DNA from: CAZQFS01 sp964592755
GTDB taxonomy: Bacteria; Hydrothermota; Tepidihabitantia; Tepidihabitantales; Tepidihabitantaceae
Assembly: GCA_964592755.1 (NCBI GenBank)
Contig: CAZQFS010000050.1
Span: forward strand, 1-17,300
Length of the DNA stretch: 17,300 nt
Direction of reading: 5' to 3'
Shown here: one piece after another, positions 6,881 to 15,671 of the stretch
Numbering within the stretch: position 1 is the stretch's first letter
Layout of the letters: each line of letters starts with the position of its first letter
Notes under the pieces: model-generated
The model's database searches: none
The model's input: only the letters and a program-made list of their open reading frames with translations
Told to the model about the DNA's origin: nothing
Position numbers and translations under genes: made by a program

Positions 6881-8638
6881 ATGCGTAACGTGCTATGTTT
6901 TGCCCTGCTTGTTCCGGTGCTGGCACTGGCAGCAGGGAGTCTGCGGTCTGAGACGGTGGTTGCCCCGCCGATCGGGCCGCAGGGTACAGGCAGCCTGGTC
7001 AGGACCGGCGGGTCACCGATTCCGCCCAAGACGTTCTGGCTGGGCACGGTAGACACAGTTGGCGGAACCATCTACGACTGGGTCGCCAATGCTCAAACCT
7101 ACCGATTCTGCATCAACACGCCCGGCTCTGGTCTGCACCTGTTGTGGATGTACTCCAATGATACCACCTCGGGCCAGCCGGACCGGAACATGCGCTACCA
7201 GTACTACGACTACGCAATGCACACCTACAACTGGCTTGACCCGGACTTCATGCTGTCCGGCGTCAATGTCTCGACCGCGCGGTCGGGATTCGGAAGCCTG
7301 TCGGCAGACCCGACAACCGGCGCCGCAGTCGTGTCGTACCACCAGACCGACATTCCCCCAATCTACCCGCTGGTTGCACGTGACATCGCGGCCGGTGCCG
7401 GCATCTTCGAATACTGCAGCGGTGACCCTGACCTGAATGCCTACCTTTGGCCTCCAATCTACGTTGGCAATGACCGAACCATCCACATGCACATGGTGGA
7501 CGACGCATCTCGCGACAACATCTTCTACTCGCGGGCAGCGACCTGGTGCACCTGGGACCCGCCTGCGTCTGTGACCCCGACCGCCCCCACGTTCCCGACC
7601 AACGGTGTCGTCGCCTCGCAGCAGAGCCCGAAGGTCTGTCTTACCTGGGTTCATGCCGAGGCATTCCCTTACGTTGGGTACTACAGGCTGTCGAGCGATG
7701 GCGGCACAAACTGGGACCCCGAGGTGGAACTCGGGTATCCACCCGTGTTCACGCCTGGTTCAGACACGACCCCCTCGTACTATATCACTTCCTTCAACCC
7801 GTTCTACGATGCCGAGGACAGGTTGCACATCATCGTGGATGTGATGCCGATTATCAGGGACACAGCCTACCTCCTGCCGATCGAGATATGGGACTGGTGC
7901 GCTGGCCGTACCCCCGAGTGGAGCCGTGTGCACCGGGCCGAGGCGGAATCGCTCATTGCCGGGCCGGGCACAAACGCGCTTTTTGCGTGTCGCCCGATGC
8001 TTGGCGAGGACAACGATGGCAACCTGTTTGCGGTCTGGGAGCAGTTTGACGTGCAGAATATCGACCCGGTAACCAACCTGATGCGGGCTGACGTATGGAT
8101 TTCCGGTTCCAGTGACGGCGGCCTGACCTGGACCCAGGCACAGATGGTCAACTCGCAGGGACCGGTATCGTATCGGTCCCCGTCAATCAGCAACATCGCG
8201 ATTGACGGCGGTGATTGCGATACGGTCTGCGTACTCTATCTCGCCGACTCCATCGCCGGGCCCAAGGCCGGTGCCTCGCCGGTTGGTGTCTGGAGTTTCA
8301 ATCCGATGCTCCTTTCGAAGATACCGCGGAACCTCATCATCCCCGACGGCGTTGCCGAGGGGCCTGGTGTCACGCCTGCACGCGTCAGTGTGTCCGCCAC
8401 ACCGAATCCGGTTCAGACACGCACCCACATCTCATATGCGCTGCCGCGCAGCGGCGACGTATCCCTGGTTGTGAACGACGTGGCCGGCCGGCCGGTCAAG
8501 ACCCTGGTGTCCGGTTCGCGTCAGGCCGGGCGCCACACCGTGACTCTGGACGCCGGTAACATGGCGGCCGGTGTCTACTTCTACACCCTGAACACGGGCG
8601 CAACTTCGGTAACGAAGAAGCTCACCGTAGCTCACTAG
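6881..8638 (+). CDS. Secreted Asp-box (sialidase-fold-like) protein with C-terminal sorting domain
   Basis: A 585-residue exported protein. The ATG follows AAAGGAGG by 6 nt and opens a signal peptide (MRNVLCFALLVPVLALAAG). The central region (about 50-490) is rich in aromatic beta-strands and carries two Asp-boxes (SxDxGxxW): SSDGGTNW at 271-278 and SSDGGLTW at 410-417. Asp-boxes mark beta-propeller folds of the sialidase/BNR type. I see no convincing sialidase arginine triad, so enzymatic activity is not claimed. The C-terminus (about 500-585) is a type-IX-like sorting domain with TPNPV, DVAGRPV and AAGVYFYTL. It is probably released or anchored at the surface by the same route as the proteins at 348-4223 and 12657-15656. 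A strong hairpin follows 9 bp after the stop. Confidence 0.85.
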   Translation: MRNVLCFALLVPVLALAAGSLRSETVVAPPIGPQGTGSLVRTGGSPIPPKTFWLGTVDTVGGTIYDWVANAQTYRFCINTPGSGLHLLWMYSNDTTSGQPDRNMRYQYYDYAMHTYNWLDPDFMLSGVNVSTARSGFGSLSADPTTGAAVVSYHQTDIPPIYPLVARDIAAGAGIFEYCSGDPDLNAYLWPPIYVGNDRTIHMHMVDDASRDNIFYSRAATWCTWDPPASVTPTAPTFPTNGVVASQQSPKVCLTWVHAEAFPYVGYYRLSSDGGTNWDPEVELGYPPVFTPGSDTTPSYYITSFNPFYDAEDRLHIIVDVMPIIRDTAYLLPIEIWDWCAGRTPEWSRVHRAEAESLIAGPGTNALFACRPMLGEDNDGNLFAVWEQFDVQNIDPVTNLMRADVWISGSSDGGLTWTQAQMVNSQGPVSYRSPSISNIAIDGGDCDTVCVLYLADSIAGPKAGASPVGVWSFNPMLLSKIPRNLIIPDGVAEGPGVTPARVSVSATPNPVQTRTHISYALPRSGDVSLVVNDVAGRPVKTLVSGSRQAGRHTVTLDAGNMAAGVYFYTLNTGATSVTKKLTVAH

Positions 8639-8647
8639 TCCTACAGT

Positions 8648-8675
8648 GCGGGGCGGGCTTTCCTGCCCGCCCCGC
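8648..8675 (+). terminator. Strong perfect hairpin after the Asp-box protein gene
   Basis: GCGGGGCGGGC (8648-8658) and GCCCGCCCCGC (8665-8675) are exact reverse complements around a 6-nt TTTCCT loop. The all-G/C 11-bp stem directly after a stop codon looks like a transcription terminator, but there is no downstream T-run. Termination may be U-independent, or the hairpin may stabilise the mRNA 3' end. The symmetric stem would also work on the other strand. Confidence 0.6.
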
Positions 8676-8774
8676 CTGCTCGAGAGGCAGCGGCGCTGGG
8701 CTGGCCCAGGGTCAAGAAAGCAGACAGGGCCTTGGCACGCAGGGTCGGCCTGCGCTCACAAGAGAGGAGGCTGC

Positions 8775-9815
8775 ATGAGACAGGCTGCCGGTTGTTGGCT
8801 GTTTGTGGTCTTCAGCCTGCTGGTCGCCGGTTGTGGAACTGAACCACCGGCAGACTGGCAGTGGTGGACTGAGAGTGACTCCGCCGCGGTCAGGGACACT
8901 CTGAAGAGCTGGCGTGGTGTACTCGATGCGTTTCAGTCGCTGTCCGACACCCTGCGTCTGAACCTGTCGGTACGACTGACCGCGGCTGACAGCACTTCGG
9001 CGAACGGGGAACCGCTATACAAGTTCGCCCATCTGATTGCGGTGCGGTCCGTGCCGGCAGAGAGCGGTCATGCCGACGAGTACCGATTCGGCGTCGCGGT
9101 CGATACGATGGTGTTGCAGGGAAGGCCGATGACCGACACGTTCTGCCAGGTGACCTACCGCGATACCCTGGCGCAGACCTTGACCCATTTCCTCTATGAC
9201 AGCCTCTGGGTTGTCTCATACGCGCCTGAGACTCTGCCAGACACGACGGTTGTCTACCGTGTCGCCGGAACCGAACGACGCGGCTTCGACGCGCCGCAGA
9301 CCTCAACCAAGACGCACGGCTGGACCGCCAGGCGCGAGGTATTCCTGCCCAAGGATTCGGCCGGGCCGTACCGAGTCGGAAAGCTCACCGGGTTTGGTGC
9401 ATTCGTGCCCAACACCCAGGACGCTCCCAGCATCGACCGGGTTGTGCTCAATCGGCCTGGTCAGTCGGATACGCTCTTCTACTCGCCGCGTCGTGACGGG
9501 CGAGGTCTGTACAACCTGAGAGTACTCGACAACCTTTACACGGTACACGAGGGGGAGCAAGTTGACCTGGTTGTCAGCACGACCACACCGGCCGACACGG
9601 CCGTTGACCGGAACCGGTTCTTCGTTGGGATTGAAGGCAGAAAGACCGATATCACGGCCGGCGCAAAGCGGGGCGCGACGAGCTTCGCCTTCACCCGACC
9701 AGGGTATCAACACATCTACATTCAGGTGCTGCCTCTTTCAAATCTGCTCTACCGCGACGCCGCGTTCAAAGGTACGACTTGGGCACTCCCGGTGCGTGTT
9801 CTGCCAAGACCCTAG
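8775..9815 (+). CDS. Lipoprotein of unknown function, first gene of the receptor operon
   Basis: A 346-residue predicted lipoprotein. The N-terminus has a hydrophobic stretch ending in the lipobox LLVAGC, so C20 would be lipidated. The start is the ATG at 8775, 4 nt after GAGGAGG. The frame is open back to 8646, but that extension would bury the signal peptide and start inside the hairpin, so it is rejected. After the lipobox come W-rich residues (DWQWW) and a mainly beta mature part with many DT/VDT turns; I recognise no family. Its stop TAG is part of the ribosome-binding site of the TonB-dependent receptor gene, indicating tight coupling. By position it could be a surface or periplasmic partner of the receptor, but that is inference. 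No clear promoter is visible in 8676-8774. Confidence 0.8.
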   Translation: MRQAAGCWLFVVFSLLVAGCGTEPPADWQWWTESDSAAVRDTLKSWRGVLDAFQSLSDTLRLNLSVRLTAADSTSANGEPLYKFAHLIAVRSVPAESGHADEYRFGVAVDTMVLQGRPMTDTFCQVTYRDTLAQTLTHFLYDSLWVVSYAPETLPDTTVVYRVAGTERRGFDAPQTSTKTHGWTARREVFLPKDSAGPYRVGKLTGFGAFVPNTQDAPSIDRVVLNRPGQSDTLFYSPRRDGRGLYNLRVLDNLYTVHEGEQVDLVVSTTTPADTAVDRNRFFVGIEGRKTDITAGAKRGATSFAFTRPGYQHIYIQVLPLSNLLYRDAAFKGTTWALPVRVLPRP

Positions 9816-9819
9816 GAGG
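9814..9819 (+). promoter_or_regulatory. Ribosome-binding site embedded in a stop codon
   Basis: AGGAGG overlaps the TAG stop of the lipoprotein gene and continues as AGGAGGTGAT, the full anti-16S complement. GTG (9819), ATG (9822) and ATG (9825) follow in the same frame. The 5-nt spacing favours 9825. Ribosomes finishing the lipoprotein would sit on the receptor start. Confidence 0.6.
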
Positions 9820-9824
9820 TGATG

Positions 9825-12647
9825 ATGACAACGACAAATTACCGGGAACAGGTGACCAGAATGCTGGTGGTGTTCGCCGGACTGCTGCTGCTGGTCGGCT
9901 CGGCCGGAGCAGCCGCGACCGGTCGTATCCGGGGGCGGGTGCTTGATGCGAGGACCCGCGAGCCGCTGATTGGCGCAAACGTGGTCATCGAAGGCACCGA
10001 GCTGGGCGCAGCGACTGACGCGGCCGGTGAGTACTTGGTCGCCAACGTGCCGGCAGGGCGTCACGAGATGGTTTGTTCCTACATCGGCTACGAAACCCAG
10101 AAGAAGACCGACGTACTGGTGATTCCGGACCAGACCGTGACTGAGGATTTCGCACTCGCTACGGGTGAGCGGATTCAGCTTGGCGAGGTGCTTGTTGCCG
10201 GGACACGTGCGGCAATTGTGCGCACGGACGCAAGCACCAGCCGGCCGATGACGGACGAAGAGATTGCCAAGCTGCCTGTGGCGACCCTGGCCGACATTGT
10301 ACGGCTTCAGACCGGGGTGGTGACGAGTCCGGTCTATGGTCAGCATCTGCGTGGGGGACGACCGGATGAGGTGGCTTACTATGTTGACGGGGTGGCAACA
10401 TCAGACCCGCTGTTCGGGTATCAGGCAGCACGCGTGAACCCGGAGGCGACCGCAGAGGTCGTCATCATCTCGGGCGGATTCGACGCTGAGTATGGTGAGG
10501 CGATGTCGGGAATCATCCAAGTCATCACCAAAGAGGGCAAGGGCGAACTGAAAGGAAGGATGAAGTACACGACCGACGAGTTGTTCCCTGGTGCGCTGAA
10601 CTTCGGCGACAACCGGTACGAGGCATCGCTGGGCGGGCCGGTGCCGGGGATAACGCGGCTGCGCTACTTCCTGTCCGGCGAGCTCTACTTCTCTGACGAC
10701 TACAGCCCGTTGAAGTACCGGCTGCCGCATCAACAGCGCCAGGACTACAAAGGGACGATGAAACTCACCTACTCGCTGCCGGTCAACGAAGGCATGCGCC
10801 TGACCGCAGATGGCTTCGCGGCCCGCGAGCAGTTCGAAATGTATCCATGGGACCGGGAGAACGAGAATCATCTCGGGTTTAAGTACAACCTCGACCACTT
10901 CCTCTCCCGGCGTGACCGCGCCAAGAAAGCCGACGTCTCGGTGAACCACATGTTAACCAAGACGACATTCTACAACGTACGCTTCAACTACTTCGGCGAC
11001 GAACGGACCACGGCCGTACGAGACCTTGCGCGCGAAGCAGAAGAGAGGAACTTCGCCGAGCGGTTCTGGGAGGACTACATCTTCAAGGCCGAAGACGAGG
11101 TGAAGAAGAACGACTCGGTGCTCTTTCGCCCCATGCCCGGTTACGTGCAGCAATCACAGGTGAATACCAACAACCCCTGGGGCGTGTATAACCTCTACTA
11201 CGGTGAGGGCGACTACCGGTTCTTCCAGATGCACTGGTCGGACGTGCTCACCCTCAAGGGTGATGTCACCCACAACGTCGGCAGGGTGCATGAGTTCAAA
11301 TCCGGACTTGAGGTACGCAAGAACTACCTTCACCGACGTTACAACTCCCTGCCTTGGGACCCCAACCCGTTCGTTGATTCGTACGACGTGGAACCGGTCA
11401 ATGCCGCGGCTTTCATCCAGGACCGGATGGACTTCGAAGACTTGGTCGTGCGCGCCGGGCTGCGGCTCGACTATCTCGCCCCGCTCACACGCAAGCGGGC
11501 GCGGCCTGACGTCATCGAGGATACTTCCACCGTTCCGGCGATGACCAAGTTCAAACTCTCTCCACGACTGGGTATCTCGTTCCCTATTACGACGGTGACC
11601 AAGTTCCGCTTCTCCTATGGTCATTTCTTCCAGACCCCAGCCTACCGTTATTTGTTCGACAACATCGGCAGCGCCGCTTACTCACGCGGCAACATGATCA
11701 TCGGCAATCCGGACCTCCTGGCTCAGCAAACCATCGCCTATGAGCTCGGAGTCGAGCAGGAGGTATCCCGGTACGTGGTTGCGGACCTGACCGCCTACTA
11801 CAAGGACATCTTCGACCTGATGGGTACGCGGTTCCAGCCTGCGGTTCCGCTTGGCTACTTCCCGCTGGTAAACGAGGAGTACGGCAGCGTGCGCGGGTTT
11901 GAGGTCGGATTGCAGAAGGCGCTGGCTGATTACTGGAACGCGCGGGTTTCATATGGACTCTCCCTGGCCCGTGGCACGGCGTCGTACACCTACGAGTGGT
12001 ACTACGAGAGGTACCGATACGGCACGGACCCGGTTACCGGTCTGCAGATGGAACCACCCCGGCGCGACTATGCGCTTGAGTTCGACGAGCGGCACAATGC
12101 CAAGCTCAGTCTGGGTCTGGACTTTCCGGGTGACCTCAGGTTCATTCCGTTGCGTGACTTGTCCGGGACCCTGCTTGTCTCTTACGGCTCAGGTCTGCCG
12201 TACACGCCGCGCGAGGTCGGAGCACGGGGGCTGAACGCCGGGCGTCAGACCGCCGAACGGAACTCGGCGCGCATGCCGCCTCGGTTCTCGGCAGACCTGA
12301 ACGCGGCAAAATCATTCCGCATCGGCGGGCTCAAGCTCGGGCTCACTGCCGTGGTGACCAACCTGCTGAACAACCAGACCGTACACTGGGTCTACGGCGC
12401 AACCGGTCAGCCGAACGACGACGGCTACGCAGCAACGCTTTCGCCCGCCAACTGGGGTGTAACGTCGGATGTGACACTGTTGAACCCGAGCCTTTACAAC
12501 CCGGTCAGGGACCGCAATCACGACGGCTATATCACGGATGAGGAGGAGTACTCCGCATATAAAGTGGGGTACCTCGATTTCGTGGACAACCCAATCAACT
12601 ACGGTGCTCCCCGCCAGGTTCGCGTCGGAGTCAGTCTGGAGTTCTGA
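9825..12647 (+). CDS. TonB-dependent outer-membrane receptor with carboxypeptidase-regulatory-like N-terminal domain
   Basis: About 940 residues. After a signal peptide (about 12-31) comes a CarboxypepD_reg-like beta-sandwich (33-112; GRVLDARTREPLIGANVVIEG, GEYLVANVPAGRHE). Next is a TonB-box-like LGEVLVAG (119-126), the plug (about 135-240; LADIVRLQTGVV, VAYYVDGV, GGFDAEYGEAMSGIIQVITK) and a long barrel ending in VGVSLEF with the terminal phenylalanine usual for outer-membrane barrels. A canonical EF-hand loop, DRNHDGYITDEE (896-907), sits near the C-terminus, probably in an extracellular loop. The family imports bulky substrates using TonB energy; the substrate cannot be told. The CPD-plus-plug layout is common to Bacteroidetes-type receptors including SusC, but no SusD is present. 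It starts inside the lipoprotein's stop region and is followed 9 nt later by the FN3 protein gene. Confidence 0.92.
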   Translation: MTTTNYREQVTRMLVVFAGLLLLVGSAGAAATGRIRGRVLDARTREPLIGANVVIEGTELGAATDAAGEYLVANVPAGRHEMVCSYIGYETQKKTDVLVIPDQTVTEDFALATGERIQLGEVLVAGTRAAIVRTDASTSRPMTDEEIAKLPVATLADIVRLQTGVVTSPVYGQHLRGGRPDEVAYYVDGVATSDPLFGYQAARVNPEATAEVVIISGGFDAEYGEAMSGIIQVITKEGKGELKGRMKYTTDELFPGALNFGDNRYEASLGGPVPGITRLRYFLSGELYFSDDYSPLKYRLPHQQRQDYKGTMKLTYSLPVNEGMRLTADGFAAREQFEMYPWDRENENHLGFKYNLDHFLSRRDRAKKADVSVNHMLTKTTFYNVRFNYFGDERTTAVRDLAREAEERNFAERFWEDYIFKAEDEVKKNDSVLFRPMPGYVQQSQVNTNNPWGVYNLYYGEGDYRFFQMHWSDVLTLKGDVTHNVGRVHEFKSGLEVRKNYLHRRYNSLPWDPNPFVDSYDVEPVNAAAFIQDRMDFEDLVVRAGLRLDYLAPLTRKRARPDVIEDTSTVPAMTKFKLSPRLGISFPITTVTKFRFSYGHFFQTPAYRYLFDNIGSAAYSRGNMIIGNPDLLAQQTIAYELGVEQEVSRYVVADLTAYYKDIFDLMGTRFQPAVPLGYFPLVNEEYGSVRGFEVGLQKALADYWNARVSYGLSLARGTASYTYEWYYERYRYGTDPVTGLQMEPPRRDYALEFDERHNAKLSLGLDFPGDLRFIPLRDLSGTLLVSYGSGLPYTPREVGARGLNAGRQTAERNSARMPPRFSADLNAAKSFRIGGLKLGLTAVVTNLLNNQTVHWVYGATGQPNDDGYAATLSPANWGVTSDVTLLNPSLYNPVRDRNHDGYITDEEEYSAYKVGYLDFVDNPINYGAPRQVRVGVSLEF

Positions 12648-12652
12648 GGAGG
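12646..12652 (+). promoter_or_regulatory. Ribosome-binding site overlapping the receptor stop codon
   Basis: The TGA stop of the receptor (12645-12647) runs into GAGGAGG, followed 4 nt later by the ATG of the next gene (12657). This repeats the arrangement at the lipoprotein/receptor junction and supports coupled translation. Confidence 0.55.
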
Positions 12653-12656
12653 AAGC

Positions 12657-15656
12657 ATGAGAATCCTAGCTGGAATCAGAGACCGCGACACTCGACTCAG
12701 GACCATACTCCTGCTCCTTGTCTTCGTCTTCCCGGTGTGGGCCAGGACAGCAACAAAGCCGTGGCGGCCAGGTGCGCGCAAGTTCGAGAACCGTCAGTAT
12801 CTGAAGAACCAGTGGCGGATAAACATATCGAACTACGGTACGTTCGGGTACTCGGAGACGCGTTCCGGCGGCGGTGAATGGCCAGCCGGCTCGGGCGACA
12901 TGTACATATACGGGGCTGGCATCTGGATCGGCTCAATCAAGAAAGGCCTGCGTCCCATCAAAGACACTCTGGTCTCGAACGGATACAACCCCAACTCGGG
13001 TAAGTCGGAGATGACGCCGGGGTGTTTTGACAGCCCCCTGGGTGGCTATGGCAGCCGCGAGTTCGAACGTGTCTACCTCTACCCAGAGGACTGGCCGCCG
13101 AACCCCGACGATTTCCCTCCCGAACTGAGTGACTCGGTGCGGACGCCGCTCAGGATTCCGTCGGGAAACGAGACTATTCCCGGCTACTTCTACTACATTC
13201 CGCGCAACGCGGTCTCGACCGGCGACGCCTGGACCGTCTTCAATGATAAGGACCCGGCCCAGCACGTCGCCAGTCTCAGCCCGACGCCGCGTCCGCAGAA
13301 TATCGAGGTCTACCAGACGACATACTCGTGGACCCTCCCGTGGAACCGAGACATCGTATTCTTCAAGCTCGACGTGCGCAACCGTGATACGGCCACGCTG
13401 CGTGACATGCGCATCGGCATGGTCTGCGACGCTGATGTAGGCAACGCGGCTGATGACTGGTGCGGTCTGGCACTGCACAAGTACATCTACAACAGCTCCC
13501 ACACAGACTCGGTTTTCGTGGACAACATGGGCTACGTCTGGAGCAACGACGCCGTGCCGAGCGGGATGGTGGGATTCGATTTCCTCCAGAGTCCCTACGT
13601 CAAGAACCCGGACGGTACGATTGACGGGTTTGACGGTGTGGACAACAACGGCAACGGCTTGATTGACGAGCCTGCCGAGGGGCGCCAGTTGGGCATGACG
13701 TCCTACAAGATATTCACGCTGACCGATGCCGACCCCAAGGACGACTTCGAGCAGTACCTGGCTCTCGCTGGTTATGACTACGCCAACCCGCAGCACCCGT
13801 ACAACCCGTTCGACTCGACCGACCAGGCGCCGGCGGACAAACGTTTCCTGCAGGCAACCGGGCCGTTCGACCTGGCTCCGAATGAAATCGCCACCGTGAC
13901 TATCGGAGTCATCGCCGCGAATCGCGCACCGGGCACTGACACCACCATGCCTTACTACCTTGCCTTGGCATCTCAGGCCGCCCAACAGGCATACGACAAC
14001 AACTGGATTGCGCCTGAGCCGCCACCGAGCCCGAATTTGACCGTAGTACCGGGCGATGGCCGCGTGACTCTTGTCTGGGATGATTTTCCTGAGAGCTCCA
14101 AGGACCGTTTCTTCCCATTGTCTCGTGCGCTGGCTAGCCCATTCTATCTGGAGCAAGACTTCCAGGGATACAAGGTCTATCGGAGCCGAACCGGACAGCC
14201 CAACACCTGGGCTCTGCTTGCTCAGTTTGACCGGAACGACGGGGTAAAGTACGAGGACACGACCATTGCAGAGTCCCTGCGAACAAAGGCCACGGACGCC
14301 GGACTCTCGTACAGCCTTGTGGACTCAAGCCGGCTCCGGCTGGGATTCCCTTACTACTACGCGGTAACCGCGTTCGACGTGAACTACACCGGCGGCAACG
14401 ACACGGTACCGCCCGACACCCTATCCCTTGAATCCGGCATCATCTCGGTGCGGGCGGTGCCCCGGACACACCCTGCCGGATACGTGCCGGCTTCGGGTTC
14501 GGCCCGCCAGGTCGCCGGTAACGCGGCTCTGCGCATGACTGTCGAGCCGTCTCCGCTTGTGCCCTATGCCGTGCGCCGCGAGAAGTACCGGGTTTCCTTT
14601 GACGGCCCGAGTTTTGCTCGCAATACTTCGCGGCCGGTCTACTCCTACGTCGTCACTGACCAGGCAGGCGATACCCTAGTACAGCCCGCGTCGTTCAGCT
14701 TGGCGATTGATGCTGCAACCGACACGGTTTCGATGGTCCCGACCGTCTTCGACTCAGTGGTTACCGACATCCGTCAGCGCGTGACCGGAACCGGCTATAC
14801 GGTCGTCGATACGACCAGGGCGTGGCTGCCCATCCTGCAGATCGCGCTCCGGCTGAAGATGGACGTGATCCCGAAGCAGTTCTACGAGCGGGTCAAGGTC
14901 CTGAGTGGCAGCTACCCCGAGTCAGCCTTGGTTGTCGCCGACCTGACCGAAAACAAGTCGTTCTGGGCATACCGCGGCTCTGACTACCGTATCGTATGGG
15001 GCCGTCGCGGTTCTGCAGTGACGGCAGAAGTCTACGACCTCGATAACGAAGTCCCGGTGACTTACCGACCTTACCCGGCCAACGCGACCACGGCGGATTC
15101 GGCCGACGGCTGGTGCTTCCGCGGGATTCAGCCGGCTGTCGTGATGGACACCTTTGTGGTTAGCCGGACTACGGCGATGTACGTCTGCGGCAGCTTCTTC
15201 AGATTTACCTTGAGCGACACGAGCATACCGGGTGAGGGTGACACCTGGGTGCTCTACAGCAAGGTGCTCTCACCCGCGCCGTACTTCGCCGCTTTTGAGG
15301 CCGAGTTCGATTCGTCTCGGCTCCGGGATACGCTCGACCGGAAGGTCAAGGTCGTGCCCAATCCCTATGTTGTTACCAACGAGTGGGAGCGACACCGTGA
15401 CTTCCGCAAGCTCAAGTTCATCAACCTGCCCAGCGACTGCAGGATTCGCATCTATAACATGGCAGGCGACTTGGTCCGTACGCTTGAGCATCGCCAGACC
15501 AAGCAGGACGTTGGCGGCTCACCGGGTCAGTACGGGGGCGACGAGGACTGGGACCTTCTGAACGAAAGCCAGCAGAAACCCGCGCCCGGCACCTACTTCT
15601 TTCACGTCGAGTCAGACGGACCCGACCAGGTCGGCAAGTTCGTCCTCATCTTCTAG
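12657..15656 (+). CDS. Large secreted FN3 protein with C-terminal sorting domain, partner of the receptor operon
   Basis: A 999-residue exported protein. The signal peptide is about 1-29 (RLRTILLLLVFVFPVWA). The N-terminal half (about 35-450) is aromatic and glycine-rich, with a calcium-loop-like DGVDNNGNGLIDE (326-338); I recognise no catalytic family. A fibronectin-type-III-like domain follows (about 457-600; VTLVWDDFP, FQGYKVYRS, YYYAVTAFD), then further beta-rich segments and a type-IX-like sorting domain (about 894-999) with VVPNPY, NMAGDLVRTLEH and PGTYFFHV. It has no transmembrane helix after the signal. Comparable large sorting-domain proteins beside a TonB-dependent receptor and a PorV-like gene are, to my recollection, frequent in FCB-type candidate phyla. 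It may be a surface-exposed binding subunit or lid for the receptor, but this is inferred from position. The ATG is 4 nt after GAGGAGG; the next gene starts 15 nt after its stop. Confidence 0.85.
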   Translation: MRILAGIRDRDTRLRTILLLLVFVFPVWARTATKPWRPGARKFENRQYLKNQWRINISNYGTFGYSETRSGGGEWPAGSGDMYIYGAGIWIGSIKKGLRPIKDTLVSNGYNPNSGKSEMTPGCFDSPLGGYGSREFERVYLYPEDWPPNPDDFPPELSDSVRTPLRIPSGNETIPGYFYYIPRNAVSTGDAWTVFNDKDPAQHVASLSPTPRPQNIEVYQTTYSWTLPWNRDIVFFKLDVRNRDTATLRDMRIGMVCDADVGNAADDWCGLALHKYIYNSSHTDSVFVDNMGYVWSNDAVPSGMVGFDFLQSPYVKNPDGTIDGFDGVDNNGNGLIDEPAEGRQLGMTSYKIFTLTDADPKDDFEQYLALAGYDYANPQHPYNPFDSTDQAPADKRFLQATGPFDLAPNEIATVTIGVIAANRAPGTDTTMPYYLALASQAAQQAYDNNWIAPEPPPSPNLTVVPGDGRVTLVWDDFPESSKDRFFPLSRALASPFYLEQDFQGYKVYRSRTGQPNTWALLAQFDRNDGVKYEDTTIAESLRTKATDAGLSYSLVDSSRLRLGFPYYYAVTAFDVNYTGGNDTVPPDTLSLESGIISVRAVPRTHPAGYVPASGSARQVAGNAALRMTVEPSPLVPYAVRREKYRVSFDGPSFARNTSRPVYSYVVTDQAGDTLVQPASFSLAIDAATDTVSMVPTVFDSVVTDIRQRVTGTGYTVVDTTRAWLPILQIALRLKMDVIPKQFYERVKVLSGSYPESALVVADLTENKSFWAYRGSDYRIVWGRRGSAVTAEVYDLDNEVPVTYRPYPANATTADSADGWCFRGIQPAVVMDTFVVSRTTAMYVCGSFFRFTLSDTSIPGEGDTWVLYSKVLSPAPYFAAFEAEFDSSRLRDTLDRKVKVVPNPYVVTNEWERHRDFRKLKFINLPSDCRIRIYNMAGDLVRTLEHRQTKQDVGGSPGQYGGDEDWDLLNESQQKPAPGTYFFHVESDGPDQVGKFVLIF

Positions 15657-15671
15657 CGAAAGGGGGAGAAC

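Noticed and set aside
7013..7654. Minus-strand open frame of 213 codons in the Asp-box protein gene
   Set aside because: Opposite strand of an intact gene with signal peptide, Asp-boxes and sorting domain; its own peptide has no recognisable feature.
6881..8638. Calling the Asp-box protein a sialidase
   Set aside because: Asp-boxes occur in many propellers that are not sialidases, and I could not place the arginine triad or the catalytic tyrosine/glutamate pair.
8646..8774. N-terminal extension of the lipoprotein
   Set aside because: It would begin inside the 11-bp hairpin and put 43 residues before the lipobox. The ATG at 8775 has a good GAGGAGG.
9738..10346. Minus-strand open frame of 202 codons at the receptor N-terminus
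   Set aside because: Cysteine/histidine/arginine-rich peptide typical of antisense frames; the plus strand encodes a clear CPD and plug domain.
12933..14156. Long antisense open frame (407 codons) inside the FN3 protein gene
   Set aside because: It is arginine/valine-rich with no signal or motif, and it lies opposite a clearly coding gene. G+C-rich third positions readily keep antisense frames open.
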